Below, piece after piece: positions 1 through 10,913 of a DNA stretch of 64,000 nt; the stretch's first letter is position 1, and the number at the start of each line of letters is the position of its first letter. This DNA comes from Neurospora tetraspora (Eukaryota > Ascomycota > Sordariomycetes > Sordariales > Sordariaceae), in NCBI RefSeq assembly GCF_033439725.1, contig NW_026944388.1, positions 1,054,001-1,118,000 on the forward strand, in the 5' to 3' direction. The translations under genes were made by a program, and so were the position numbers. The notes under the pieces are model-generated. The model was not told the origin of the DNA. It did not search any database and was given only the letters and a program-made list of their open reading frames with translations.

Positions 1-3
1 AAA

Positions 4-800
4 ATGTCTCTTAGCAACGTCTCTGCCGACCTCATCTGGGAGATCACCCGTAAGTTCTGATCCTGCCGAATTTCTGGTTCTGGCCGATTTGGGAAGTATG
101 TGGACCTGGCGAAATGCTGACGGTTCTGTTTTTGCGGTCATATAGGCTCCCAGAACTCTTACCTCGTTAAGAGAACCTCTGGTGGCGGTGTCCAGTTCTC
201 CCGGGATCCCCTCAACCTGACCAACAAGCATTCCCGCAAGGTACGATTGCCCGAAAGAACGAAACCGAGCGAACAATTCGGGAGAGAAGGGATGATGAGA
301 AAGGGGACATGTTGGCTAACATTTGTGGAAAATAGTATGCTGGTTTCGTCAACGACAAGGTACATTGAGAAACCTCACCGACGCACGTCGCATATCGACC
401 GAACGAACACATGGAACTGACAATGTTGGAATAGGCCGTCGGCGTTGTCCCTGGTGAGAAGGGTGGTGTCGTCGTGACCACCAAGAAGGCTGGCTCCATC
501 ACCAAGCCCTCTGCTCGTTACACCCGCGCTTTCGGTGCTAACAAGACTGCCCGCAAGTCAGTACACCCCGACAATGACAGCTGAGAAACCGACAGCAGCA
601 CGGGAACGAATTGCTGACATGATGCGAACCCGTATAGGACCTACAAGGCCATCGCCCGCCAGGTCGCCAACTACCGCCCCGATCTCCTCAAGGTCGCTGT
701 TGCCCGCGCCTCCGCCATCCGCCGCTCCCAGCGCGCCGTCAAGCCCGAGCCCGCCCAGAAGCTCCGTGGCAACGCCGCCAAGAAGGCTGCCTCTGCTTAA
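4..800 (+). CDS. rpl28: 60S ribosomal protein eL28 (five exons)
   Basis: Component of the large cytosolic ribosomal subunit. The model joins exons 4-49, 146-240, 336-359, 435-556 and 638-800, all with GT-AG introns and consistent phase, giving about 148 aa that ends in TAA. The product begins MSLSNVSADLIWEITRSQN and shows the eL28 pattern: an N-terminal part with SYLVKR, a GVVPGEKGGVVV strand, then a basic C-terminal half rich in Arg, Lys and Ala. Human eL28 has the same layout; Saccharomyces cerevisiae has no eL28, so this fits a filamentous fungus. Five short exons are usual for ribosomal protein genes in these fungi. The ATG lies only 3 bases from the window edge, so the promoter is not visible. 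The 5' end looks complete because the ATG starts the conserved N-terminus. Confidence 0.93.
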
Positions 801-2226
801 ATGTACTGAGGCGTGGAGGACGATGAGCATGCGGGGACAGTTGGAGTCTGTGTATTAAGCCTGGAAAAGCCTCGCTGACAGAGGCGGCGCATACAACATT
901 TCATGCATGGGATTGGGGTTCAAGGGACAGAAAAGGGTTGCCAGTCCCAGATTCCAGGGATGGCCATGGCGTTTGATATCCAGATGAATCAATCAACCCT
1001 AGCAGGGTCATCGACGAACAACAACTTTGTTCTGGGTCATGTTGTGAGCTTGCAGCATATATGTGATTTTATGAGGGAAGGTGGACGGGTTACCGGCCGG
1101 CAAGATGGCATGGCGCCCGGTTTTCCGAGTCTACCACCAACCTCTTCCGGCAACAACACCTCGGCATTGAAAGAGGTTCGGTCTCCATGGGGCTACCAGG
1201 CAATGTGGGCCATATTTGGATATCGTACTCCATCTCAGCTGGAAAACAATGGCAAATACCCCTGGATTCGGGACGTCAAACTGGATGGGTTGTTGGCCTT
1301 ATGACCATGGAAGCGGTATGGAAGCGGGCCTCTTCGGATGACATCAGGGCAGATCCCCCGGACTTGCCCGAGGACGCTAAACCGAGCCGGACCTCGGGAG
1401 ACCACATGTTCGGACGTAGGTACCCCTGGCAAGTTGACAACCCGGAGTTTCTATCGGTGCAACGGCGAGGACAAGGATCTGTGTTCACTGCGGTTGATAT
1501 CAACGGCATCATCTGAAGTCTGGACAGCGAAGCAGCACATGCGCCTCTACTGCTGTCAGGGAGCATGTAATACACATGAAACTCGCACGATCTTGACAGC
1601 CGTATAAAAGCGGACCATAACATCATATGCATTACTGTAATGATTAATTTGAATGTAAAGGTGAAATCGAATTTGAGGATATTGTCTCGCAAACATGGTG
1701 TGTACACCGTCTAAACGGGCGCGGCCAAGAACGGGGACATGGCTCACTCCGCACCTTCCCCAAATTCCGATCCAATGGCCCATTCTCGCTCCTCCGGATG
1801 ACGGGACGCGAACGAAGGGGGAGAGACCTGGAGAGAGAGCGGGGCAGCTCGTTGTCCTGGCTGCATCATGCCTCGATTTGGCCTGTCTGGAAGAAGGGAC
1901 GCCTGTGCCCCCTGGTCGCCAGCCCCGCAGCCCCGGGCCCCAGCTATACTGCGTAGGTCAAGGTAAATAAAGAGAAGCTCTCCCACGAGCTCCCGTTCCC
2001 CCAGGATCCAGAAGTTCCCCGTCATTTCAGATCCAACATCCTCCCAGTCCACCCACCGAATGTGAGTCAAGATCTCTTCCTCTTTCCCGCTTTCCTCTCC
2101 TCCTCTCATCTTCTTTGCGAACCTTTGCGCATACAACAAACATCGACGACCAGGATCTAGAGCTGACCCTAGTTCCTCCTCTCCAGAATTACCCCTCCCC
2201 CGCTTTAAATATCTACAGACTTCAAA
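801..2226. other. intergenic region, no gene seen
   Basis: Lies between the eL28 stop and the malate dehydrogenase start. Open frames here have no recognisable protein pattern and overlap on both strands. The last 150 bases before 2227 are rich in C and T (for example around 2080-2120 and 2175-2200), as is common for leaders of highly expressed Neurospora-type genes, so this is probably the promoter and 5' untranslated region of the downstream gene. Confidence 0.6.
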
Positions 2227-3595
2227 ATGGTCAAGGCCGGTAAGCTACACAACGTCCATCTGCGCTCCTCTGCAGTCTGAGGCAACGGTGGCAGGAAGCT
2301 GACATTATGCACAGTTGTTGCTGGCGCCGCTGGCGGTATCGGACAGGTGAGTTTTATCCCAACTTGGCCATGGGAGATCCCGCGCCGAACTGCGCGGATC
2401 GGAGGTTGAGATGGAAGCATGGCTGACCACATGTGCCGCAGCCCCTGTCCCTCCTCCTCAAGCTCTCTCCTCTCGTTGACGAGCTCGCTCTCTACGATGT
2501 CGTCAACACCCCCGGTGTCGCTGCCGATCTCTCTCACATCTCCTCCCCCGCCGTAAGTAGCCAGCACCGGCTTTGCGCTGGTTGTCGCCAAGGACATGAA
2601 AACACCACGGACCCCGCAGAACCTGGCTGACACCTGGCGCATTAGAAAACCACCGGCTACCTCCCCCCCAACGACGGCGCCAAGACCGCCTTCAAGGATG
2701 CCGACATCATCGTCATCCCCGCTGGTATTCCCCGTAAGTGGCAATGCGCGCTGCTGGATGTGGTGAAACGGAGACTAATTAGCTTTCTCACAGGCAAGCC
2801 TGGCATGACCCGTGATGATCTCTTCAACATCAACGCCGGTATCGTCAAGGGTTTGATTGAGGTTGCTGCTGAGGTCGCCCCCAACGCCTTCATCCTCGTC
2901 ATCTCCAACCCTGTCAACTCGACTGTCCCCATCTCCGCCGAGGTCCTCAAAGCCAAGGGTGTCTTCAACGCCCAGCGCCTCTTCGGTGTCACCACCCTCG
3001 ACATTGTCCGTGCCGAGACCTTCGTTGCTGAGATTGCTGGCAAGAGCAACCCCCAGGAGCTCGTTGTCCCCGTCATTGGTGGCCACTCCGGCGAGACCAT
3101 CGTTCCTCTCTTCAGCAAGGTTACCCCCTCGGTCACCATCCCTGACGACAAGTACGACGCTCTTGTCAACCGCGTCCAGTTCGGCGGTGATGAGGTCGTC
3201 AAGGCCAAGGACGGTCTCGGCTCTGCCACCCTCTCCATGGCTTATGCCGGTTACCGTTTCGCTGAGAAGCTCCTCAAGGCCGCCAAGGGTGCCAAGGGCC
3301 TTGTCGAGCCCACCTACGTCTACCTCCCCGGTATCCCCGGTGGCAAGGAGATCGCGGAGAAGACTGGTGTTGACTTCTTCTCCGTCCCCGTTGAGCTCGG
3401 CGTAAGTTTCAGTCCTCGCCTCATTTACGGTGTTTTTGGCTAACATCTCCACAGCCCAACGGTGCTGAGAAGGCTATCGACATCCTCGGCGACATCACCG
3501 AGAAGGAGAAGACTCTCCTCGAGGCTGCCGTCAAGGGCCTCAAGGGCAACATCCAGAAGGGTGTTGACTTTGCCCACAACCCCCCTCAGAAGTAG
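2227..3595 (+). CDS. NAD-dependent malate dehydrogenase, cytosolic type (six exons)
   Basis: Interconverts malate and oxaloacetate with NAD. Exons 2227-2239, 2315-2346, 2442-2552, 2646-2733, 2794-3401 and 3455-3595 join in phase to 330 aa. The Rossmann motif GAAGGIGQ sits at residues 8-15, directly after the start, so there is no mitochondrial presequence. Other family marks are [21 protein letters not shown] (substrate-binding Arg and Asp) and [13 protein letters not shown] with the catalytic His. The length matches bacterial/mitochondrial-type MDH (about 310-340 aa). The C-terminus, PPQK, is not a peroxisomal PTS1 signal, so cytosol is the best inference. The first exon codes for only four residues and one base, and the protein cannot be read as one frame without splicing. 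Strong C-ending codon bias suggests high expression. Confidence 0.93.
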
Positions 3596-4323
3596 ATACC
3601 CCTTTGATTTTTGCTTGTGAAATTATCCCCTTGCGTTTCTTAAGTTTCATGCATGATGAAGGCTATGATCCTGGTTGGGTGGCTCTCATATAGCCAATAC
3701 ATAACCACACAAAGCTGTAGATGAAGAATAAAATATGAAGACCATATGAAGTTCAAGTACAGGTGGACTGATACTCATTCCCTTTCTAGGCTGTAAAAAA
3801 GTTAACAGGATAATCGACGACTGATATGACCCGGACGACCTATACCCATTCTCTCCCCTTCGCACGTATCATCAGCTTCTTCCCGGTGCGCCGGGTCCAG
3901 TACCCGTCGCCTTGACGAATAAGACTCACATATCGCAAGCGCCGCTTTGCGCCCAACCTTCGGATATGGGGGCATATGATTGCTGTATGCCTGGAAAGAC
4001 TGGACTGCTTTGTAGTAGCATGGGAAGGTTCTGCTTGAACTGTGCGCTGGCTGGGGGATGAAAATAAACTTAATTTTATGCACTTCTGCTCGAGTGATTT
4101 GAAAGTGTATTGATACGTTGGTGTGAATATCGTTCGCTATGCTTATTATGGTGCTCTTTGCCAACGCCTTGTGTCCCATGAAGCTTTGTATAAATACAAC
4201 TTTACTTTTGCTTTCTTCCAGAATACCATAACAAACACCGCTAGTATGGGCCCAAAGTGCCCGGCTTATGCCATGCAATAAGAATAAAGGTCTCGGGTGC
4301 AACTGAAAGCTTTGAAGACTCCA
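3596..4323. other. convergent intergenic region
   Basis: Holds the 3' ends of the malate dehydrogenase gene (+) and the Trs33 gene (-). A-rich stretches near 3,725-3,735 could serve polyadenylation. A 166-codon minus-strand frame crosses this stretch but looks like chance. Confidence 0.5.
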
Positions 4324-5354
4324 TCAGTTCTGCGTCTTGATCGTCTTGATCTGGAATACCGCCGCAGGAAGCTCGCTTGACTCAGCGGTGACTGTCGCGT
4401 TGATGCCCATTGCTGCGAGGGCGCCGCGGACTACACCGCATGGGAACCAAAGGAACTTGTGATGGGAGGGTTTGTTAGCAACGTACATCATACTCGGGCG
4501 AGTAAAAGAGACACAAATTGTGTGTGCGTGTGTGTGAAAGGAGGGTCCGGGTCAAAACGTACTGGTTGCGCCCTGGCTATGGCCTGGCTACTCGTCTCTG
4601 CGGACATTCGCGATAGTGGGCGGAAGGAGTTATCTGTTAGGACGTAGACGCCCTGTTTTGTGTGTCGGTGTTAGCTAGGAGCATAACAAAGACGGGGGGG
4701 AAGGGGGAAGGGGAAGAGAAGAAACGTACCCGATGGTTCGTCTTGAGGTTATCCACCTGTTTCCTGAACACCAGCGTCCAAAGGTCTTTGCAGAGGAACT
4801 TGATGACGTCTAGCGTGTCGTTGAAGCGTGGTCGGTCGCGGGAGAATCTGTGTCCGTCAGTCAGTATCCTCTTGCCCGGTAGGTATTCCTTGCGTAGCGC
4901 ATCAACAATCGAGCAGAACATACCGTTCAACCAACCCCTGCCCAACCCGATACCCCAACCCCTCCAGCCTAGCAAAAACCGCATCCCTTTCTTCATCTTC
5001 ATCCATTTTCCTTCCACTCCCACCACTCCCATTCACACTCCCTACTCCTCCTCCTCCTCCTCCCCCTAGACCTGCCCCCAACCCACCAGGACTTAACCCG
5101 CCTCCCGTCCCACCAGATAACACACTATTCCTCTGTGGCCCAACCCCTGCCGCTGGACCCGTAGCTGTACTTTGCGCATCGTCACCACCACCGGCTCCTG
5201 AAGGGTCTGACGGAGAAGCGGAATCGAGTTGGTTGGTTATCCTGTACGCCATGGGGACTAGCTCGATAAGCAGGAAATCGAGACAGGAGGAGGCGAGGAA
5301 GCGGGCGGTTGGGTCCGAGGCGTTGTAGGGGGGGAGTATTGTGTCGAAGGACAT
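4324..5354 (-). CDS. trs33: TRAPP complex subunit Trs33 / TRAPPC6 (four exons)
   Basis: Subunit of the TRAPP tethering complex, which acts as a GEF for Ypt1/Rab1-type GTPases in ER-Golgi and Golgi traffic. Minus-strand exons 5354-4924, 4847-4730, 4652-4563 and 4455-4324 join in phase to 256 aa. Recognised by SSCLDFLLIELVPMA near the N-terminus, GLGYRVGQGLVERFSRDR, DTLDVIKFLCKDLWT, KTNHRGVYVL and the closing block FLWFPCGVVRGALAAMGI, all typical of the Bet3-fold Trs33 branch. Usual family length is 150-170 aa; the extra length is a Gly/Ser/Pro-rich, probably disordered insert at about residues 45-115, between the first helix and EERDAVFARLE. The insert is coded by a G/C-rich low-complexity stretch in the first exon. 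Identification is firm; whether the whole insert is translated rests on the open frame. Confidence 0.93.
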
Positions 5355-6735
5355 TTTTGTGGGTTGATTTGGTTTGGTTTGGTTTGGTGATTATGTGAGG
5401 TAGCTGTTGCTGGTTGTTGGAAGATGAGTGAATGGGATTTGAAGCACCGGGTCTAATGTCGTTTGGTACTAGGTAGTCGTCGAGGAAAGAAGGCAAGGCA
5501 GGTACGTATGTCGCAGGTATTGTGCGCTTGCGGGTAAGGAGCTAGCTGTTGCTGATGGGAGAGCGGTTGCGTCGCTGGTTGATTGTCCCGGTGGTAGAGA
5601 AGACTTCGGCTATTCGTTCGAGTCGCGCGAGTGTGGACAAGTGACGGGCTCGGGTTCTGCTCGTCGGAATGCTGCGCAGTTGCAAGCCGGAGATCTGTGA
5701 CTGGCGTGCGTTGACTTCGATCCTGTCTTCTTCGGTCCGCCGGTTTATCGGAAGATCGCGGTGACGCAGGGTAGCTCGGAGCTTGTCCGTGGGGTTCGGG
5801 TGCTGGGACTCTTGCCGGTTCCGATGGGCCAAATCGAATATGTCGTGATGCTTGACGAATTAACTATATTTGAGTGGAAAGCCTGTATGGTAAATATCGT
5901 CTTGGTCGAGAGTTCGGAGCGAGTCAAGTATGTTCGTTGTAAGGGGAGGACGGAGGGCTGTTGTTGCGGTTCGAAAGGTGCCTGCCGTCCGAATCTCAAT
6001 TGGTAGTGGCAGCTGCTTGGGACGGATAGTGTTATTAACACCCCACTGCTGGCCGTGTAGCCATAACACGAGCGTTCACGAACACTTCAAGCTCGACCCA
6101 TCAAACTGTACGCTAAAAAGCTCCCAAATCAACTGCAAGTGCTTGTCACATAGACTTTCAAAACCGAAAGACTTTATGGCTCATGTAGGCGTTACGTTTC
6201 AGTGGTGAATAGCATCATTCTATGATCAATTTTCATGTACAATACAGTTTCCAGACAATACACCGTTCATGTCGTATCACTTTACTGGGTATCGGAATTG
6301 CATCCTAGTACTGATTCCTCATTCCTTTCATATCTCACTGTACCTCATCCCTGAAACTTCTCCCATAGAACCTTTTCCTTCCATCTGAGTGCGCCCAACG
6401 CCAAAGACGGATAAAAATGCCTCCCCAGATACACCATGTCGAAAATGCAATAAAAAAAGGTAAAATCAAGCTGGTCTGGTAGAAGAAAAAGGATACCCAG
6501 TGGACATGGTGTTCAGCTAGGGCCGGTGAAGGGAAACAATCCGGCCTCCTGTTGCCCAAGCGAGCCTCTCAAGCCAATATTGAGCATCCTATACTTCCCC
6601 AAAGTCCGGCTGATGGGAATAATCCGCCTGATCATTTGCCCACTGCGCCGGCCTGTCACGACGACGGGGAGCACGGCGACCCCATCGCATTGAAGCGTGC
6701 TGGTGACGTACGTCTGTAGCATCCTATACTTCCCC
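5355..6735. other. intergenic region upstream of trs33
   Basis: Promoter side of trs33 and 3' side of the SUMO ligase gene. No credible coding exon was seen on either strand. It contains an 18-bp direct repeat (agcatcctatacttcccc) at 6583-6600 and 6718-6735. Confidence 0.5.
6583..6735. repeat. 18-bp direct repeat pair flanking about 117 bp
   Basis: The identical 18-mer agcatcctatacttcccc occurs at 6583-6600 and 6718-6735. The second copy ends exactly at the complement of the SUMO ligase stop codon (6736-6738), so it is the first 18 bases of that gene's 3' untranslated region. No mobile element ends were recognised between the copies. Confidence 0.75.
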
Positions 6736-8606
6736 CTAAGAGTTGGGCCCAAAATACGCGTTGATCCCGTAGTTAGCCCGCTTCACAGGCCTGGGTGGCT
6801 CGTCGTCATCTGACAGCGTCAAATCAATAACTTCTGGCGCTGGACGTTTGTTGTTATTGTTCGATGACCTCGCCAGTGAAGGCGTGCCTCCTGTGCTTCC
6901 GTTCATCGGAGTGCCGATAAGTGTAGTTGACGCGCCGGTAGTAGAACGACCGGGCGTCGAGAAGCCGTGGTTTGCTGCCGAGAGGACTTCCGAAACATAC
7001 AGGTCATCGTCATCGACAAAGCTTGCCTCGGCAGAGTCGGGCACCGTCACCTTTTCCGCGCCTGGTTCTATCCACTTGCCGGTGGGCTCAATCGTGACCT
7101 GCTCTACAGATTTGGGAGTCGCTTCGAGAATGCCCTTGGCGTACCTGGAATGCGTGTCAGCCAGTACCGCAGAGACAGTAGTACCGTTGCAACTTACTCA
7201 TCAATCGCCAGTTGGTCGAACGGAACAGATTTGCTGCAGATGGGACATAACCACTGTGGCCCTTGCTCCTGGAGTTGGAGGTATGAAGTGGCATCAAAAC
7301 ATTGAATATGACCACAGTTCAGGCCTCGGCACGGCTTACTTAACCTCATGTAAGACAGTGGGCACTTGAGACTTAGGACTTGTGATGTAGCAACCACGTC
7401 AGGGTCGTTAGCCTTGTTTGCAATCTCGGTAACCACCGACTCGGCACGGATCTTCTTGGTGATTCTCGACACCAGTTCCTCGATAGTCGGGGTTTTGCAC
7501 AGGTATACTACTAGGTAGAAAGACTATCAACACAACTGGTTAGCACATGCAGCTCTCTGCGGGTTCCCATACCCAGTTTCCTCTTACACCTACCTCTCTG
7601 GTGAGGGCATACGTAAAGTCGATGTTGTTTTGGTATGTGTTTGGTTTCAGACGAAGCGAGTCCGTGATGTCAACCGGTCTAGTAGACCCAGGTTTGTTCT
7701 TCAGGCCTCGCAGGTTTGCCTTGACCTCGCCGCCATTAACCTTGAGCTCCGACTGGTAGGGAAAGGCGATGTCTTGGACGCCATTTTTTCCAGCGGCACA
7801 GTACATCATGATCCTCAGTGAAGGGTCGTATCCGACGTTGTTGAGCTGGGGATAATCCGAGATCCTGAGCTTGATGGAGACAGTTTGCCTATGCTGCTGC
7901 ATCGCTGTTTTCGAGACTCAGCGGTTGTGTCCAGAGGCGGAACGATACTGGCTTACCTAACATACGTTCACAGTCCCTGACCTCCCCGATTCGGTATTGT
8001 ATTTCATAGAAGACGCTGGGCTTGAACTGGAATTCGTGACGTTGTTGGTTATACCAGTCAAGTGGTCTGCTGACGCCCTTGGGCGCGTTGTAGGAGCCGT
8101 TAGCCACGCCGTAGGAAGCCATGGCATAGCTGTTGGAAGTGTTTCCGTGACCTGGAGCTGGTGGGTAGATTGCGGTTTGGGAATACGGCGGCGGTTGAGG
8201 CTTAATAGTTTGCTGCAGCAGACCCGTGTTAGCCACAAAGGTATCGAACCAGGGTACGATTGTCTCGAAACTGTTGTAGAATGTATTGAAAGTGCTGCCG
8301 TCGCCGCGCGCTACGCATTGCTGGATAGCTAGTTGGGGTTGAAGACCTTTTGTGTTAGTCTGCATTCCTATAATATCTTCGCCTGTATGACGGGAGGGTG
8401 AAGGTAAGGAAATAAGGAGGTGACGGCCAACTGAGGGCATACTCACCGTCGACAAGGCGTTTCACCAAATCAGGCTTGTTTCCCGTCTTGGGCAAACCAT
8501 TGACGGCGCAGAGGGACTGCAGCTGTGTCTTGTTGACCCCAGCGTTCTTTGCGACCGCCTTAAGGGCCTCAACCTTGTCTTTGGGAGGAGGGCCGGCACG
8601 ATCCAT
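6736..8606 (-). CDS. pli1: PIAS/Siz-type E3 SUMO-protein ligase (five exons)
   Basis: Helps Ubc9 transfer SUMO to nuclear substrates. Exons 8606-8447, 8367-7966, 7904-7594, 7523-7198 and 7144-6736 give about 535 aa. An N-terminal SAP DNA-binding domain (residues about 8-52, with LCAVNGLPKTGNKPDLVKRL) is followed by a PINIT domain (about 150-290, with QHRQTVSIKLRISDYPQLNN and PSLRIMMYCA) and an SP-RING (about 315-385) containing CPLSYMRLSKPCRG, NCGHIQCFDA and WLCPICSK. The tail holds EVIDLTLSDDDE, a classic SUMO-interacting motif (hydrophobic core followed by acids). Two choices are uncertain: an upstream in-frame ATG at 8624 would add six residues, and the exon 2 donor could be 7957 instead of 7966, adding three. 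I prefer 7966 because it puts Cys three residues before the Met of MQQHR, a spacing I recall from relatives. The symbol follows fission yeast; Siz1 is an equal alternative. Confidence 0.92.
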
Positions 8607-9711
8607 TTCCCCTCTGCCCCTCAACGACCGGTATTAACGATTCCAACCTCTGCTTGCCGACGCTGGGCTTATAAACTGAAGATGCGAATTTATAGGAGCG
8701 TGGTGTGGTGCCCGGTCGTGTAGTGTTGTTGCCTGGTCGCGACCGGCCGCGGATGGTCCAAGTCAAGGAATACCTACAGCCCCGCAGTTGGCCGTCAAGG
8801 TATTATTGGGAAAGTGGGAGTGTGGGCGCGCACTTCGGATGGCGCGTCGGGTTGTGAGGAAGGAGTGATGGGAGGGTGAACCGAGGATTTGGGAGCGTAA
8901 GTACCCGATGCGCTCAAGGCAGCGACACCTAGGACAGCGGGACGTCGAGGTTCAGGTTGGGTATCGTAGGTGGTGCGGACCTGTGGCTGCTAAAGGCGCC
9001 GGCGTCACCGTGATGTACGGCGCGAGATGGAGATGGATTTATAATTTAAACTCGCACACTGAATGAGATCGGTCACACAGAGCCGGCTGTCGCTGTCTGC
9101 GGCCTGCGCACTGGCACTCTAGGCAAATGCGTGAACGTCAAGACGGTACCGCGATGCCCGGTAGTGATTTGCTACCCTGCGCGGTAAACCCAGTTCGAAA
9201 AACAAGCCCGTGTATGCGCCAAATAATCGTCACTCCGTTTGTAAGAAAACAGTCGCTATCGCTTTCGTAGCCCTCGGCCGGTTGCTCCAAAGTCCAAAGG
9301 CGTCGTCGATATGAACAGGCGGGAGGAGGCGGCAGAAAGGGTGCCGGGCAGGAACCTGTGGATCGCTAGCAGTATTTATCTGGCGGGTAAGGTGGGTCAG
9401 TTACAGTAGTGGTAAGCGGCGGCAGGTACCGTTGAGCCTATTGGAGAGTGCTGCGGTGAAGTACCTGATACTTGGTCGGACGGAGTAAGCCAGTGAACGA
9501 CAAAGTCTTAACTACTTCTAGGCTACCCTCAAATTTAGCGGAGAACTCAGGTCGCCTGTGCTGATCCAGTGGAATTTTTCAACTCGGCAATAACGACATC
9601 TTATACACTCCCTCCGTACCGCATAGCCAACCTTTTGAGAAGATCAACTCTCATCCATCTACTTCATTTTCAAAAACACAACACCACATAACCCTTTTTT
9701 AAACCGCAAAA
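8607..9711. other. divergent promoter region
   Basis: Separates the SUMO ligase (-) from the DUF2423 gene (+). GC-rich in the middle, and AT-richer with short T and A runs near 9,620-9,710, just before the plus-strand start. No coding exon or RNA gene was recognised. Confidence 0.5.
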
Positions 9712-10102
9712 ATGGCCAAGAGCAAGAGAGCGTCCGTCATCAAGAACAACAACCAGAAACTGAAGAAGAATGTCTTTGGACCTGTTGAGGCCGCTCGTTT
9801 GGAGAGAATCTCTGCCAAGCTCATCGAGCTTGCTGCTGAGCCCAAGCCCATCAAGGAGGTTGAGATGGAGACCGTGAACGAGGATGAGGCCAAGGAGGTC
9901 ACCAAGGATGACTGTAAGTGTAGCTGGAAGAGTAGGATGCAAACGAGGGCCATGTACTGACCAAGTCACAGCTGCTATGGAGGTTGATTCCGCCAAGCCC
10001 GTCAAGGTTGGCAGCAAGAAGATTGAGAAGAAGAGGCGGGTCAAGAAGTCCAAGATCGTCTTCCCCAAGTATGGCGAGAAGTTCAGCAAGAAGAGGAAAT
10101 GA
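9712..10102 (+). CDS. small DUF2423 family protein, probably nucleolar (two exons)
   Basis: Exons 9712-9913 and 9972-10102 join in phase to 110 aa. The start MAKSKRASVIKNNNQKLKKN and the block VFGPVEAARLERISAKLIEL match the DUF2423 family, which includes yeast YBL028C, a protein seen with nucleolar pre-60S material. The middle is acidic, and the C-terminus is strongly basic, ending KSKIVFPKYGEKFSKKRK, which is a family hallmark. The function beyond a likely role in ribosome assembly is not established, and none is claimed here. The intron is 58 bp with donor GTAAGT. An A/T-rich leader with CAAAA before the ATG supports this start. Confidence 0.85.
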
Positions 10103-10913
10103 ACGACAAGCGACTTCAATTTGAGCAGCTGAGTTTCGACAGACGACCAAAAGCATTACCGGTGTGGCCTAGGCTTTGGAGAGGCTTAGCCACCAAAGAA
10201 CGACTACAACTACTCTCTCATGCTCCAGACATGTCCTAGTGGTTGCCTATTATCACGATGAAAAGGCAGCGCCGGGCATCCAGGAATGGGATGGGAGGAG
10301 ATGGTGCGGATGACGACCTTTTGGTGGCAGGCCTCGTTTTCCTGGTCTGTCTTGGGCTTCACTGGTCCTCTGCATAGACGGGATTGATGGAGTTTTTCAA
10401 TCTTCCGCGTTGCTGACGCCGACGCCGTTGCGGAAAAGCAAGAACTTCAGTCATATGGGATGGAAAAAAGAAGCAAACGGACGGTGGGGTGGGATTATCT
10501 ACACTTGGCGCATTTGGGTCTCTTGATTTTAATGCATTTTTTTTTTCTAGGCTAGCATGCTGTTCTAGAGGTCTCACAGTCTCACAGCGTTAACGCTGTT
10601 CTCCAAGTGGGGCCAATGCCAATCCTTCGAAGGCCTGGGCTTCTGGGGAACGAACCTGAAATGGGAAGGGACTTTAGGTGGAAGCCAACTGCTGTGGGCT
10701 GAACCTCACTGGCCCCTTTCTTCCACTGTTACCTTAACAACCTCACCTGTACCTCACAACATCAACAAATAATCTATTCTGAACACATTTCTCATCTTCC
10801 CAGACTTTTCTCCGTTCGCGACACAGAAATGGCCCACGAGTGCAACTTCTAGTTTTACTGGCAAACATCACATTCCCCTCCGATCAGGCACACCTAGAAA
10901 TTGGCGAGTCGAG
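10103..10913. other. intergenic region
   Basis: 3' flank of the DUF2423 gene and promoter of the GPI transferase gene. Contains a 16-bp perfect palindrome, acagcgttaacgctgt, near 10,585-10,600, and a T run near 10,540. No gene seen. Confidence 0.5.

Noticed and set aside
903-1707. Overlapping frames of 89-143 codons on both strands after eL28
   Set aside because: They overlap antisense to each other and none has a recognisable motif or a plausible splice partner.
3593-3610. Possible read-through of the mdh stop to a peroxisomal signal
   Set aside because: The in-frame extension is only a few codons (IPL) and does not end in a PTS1-like tripeptide.
3802-4302. 166-codon minus-strand frame between mdh and trs33
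   Set aside because: It covers the expected 3' untranslated regions of both genes, has no recognisable domain and has atypical codon use.
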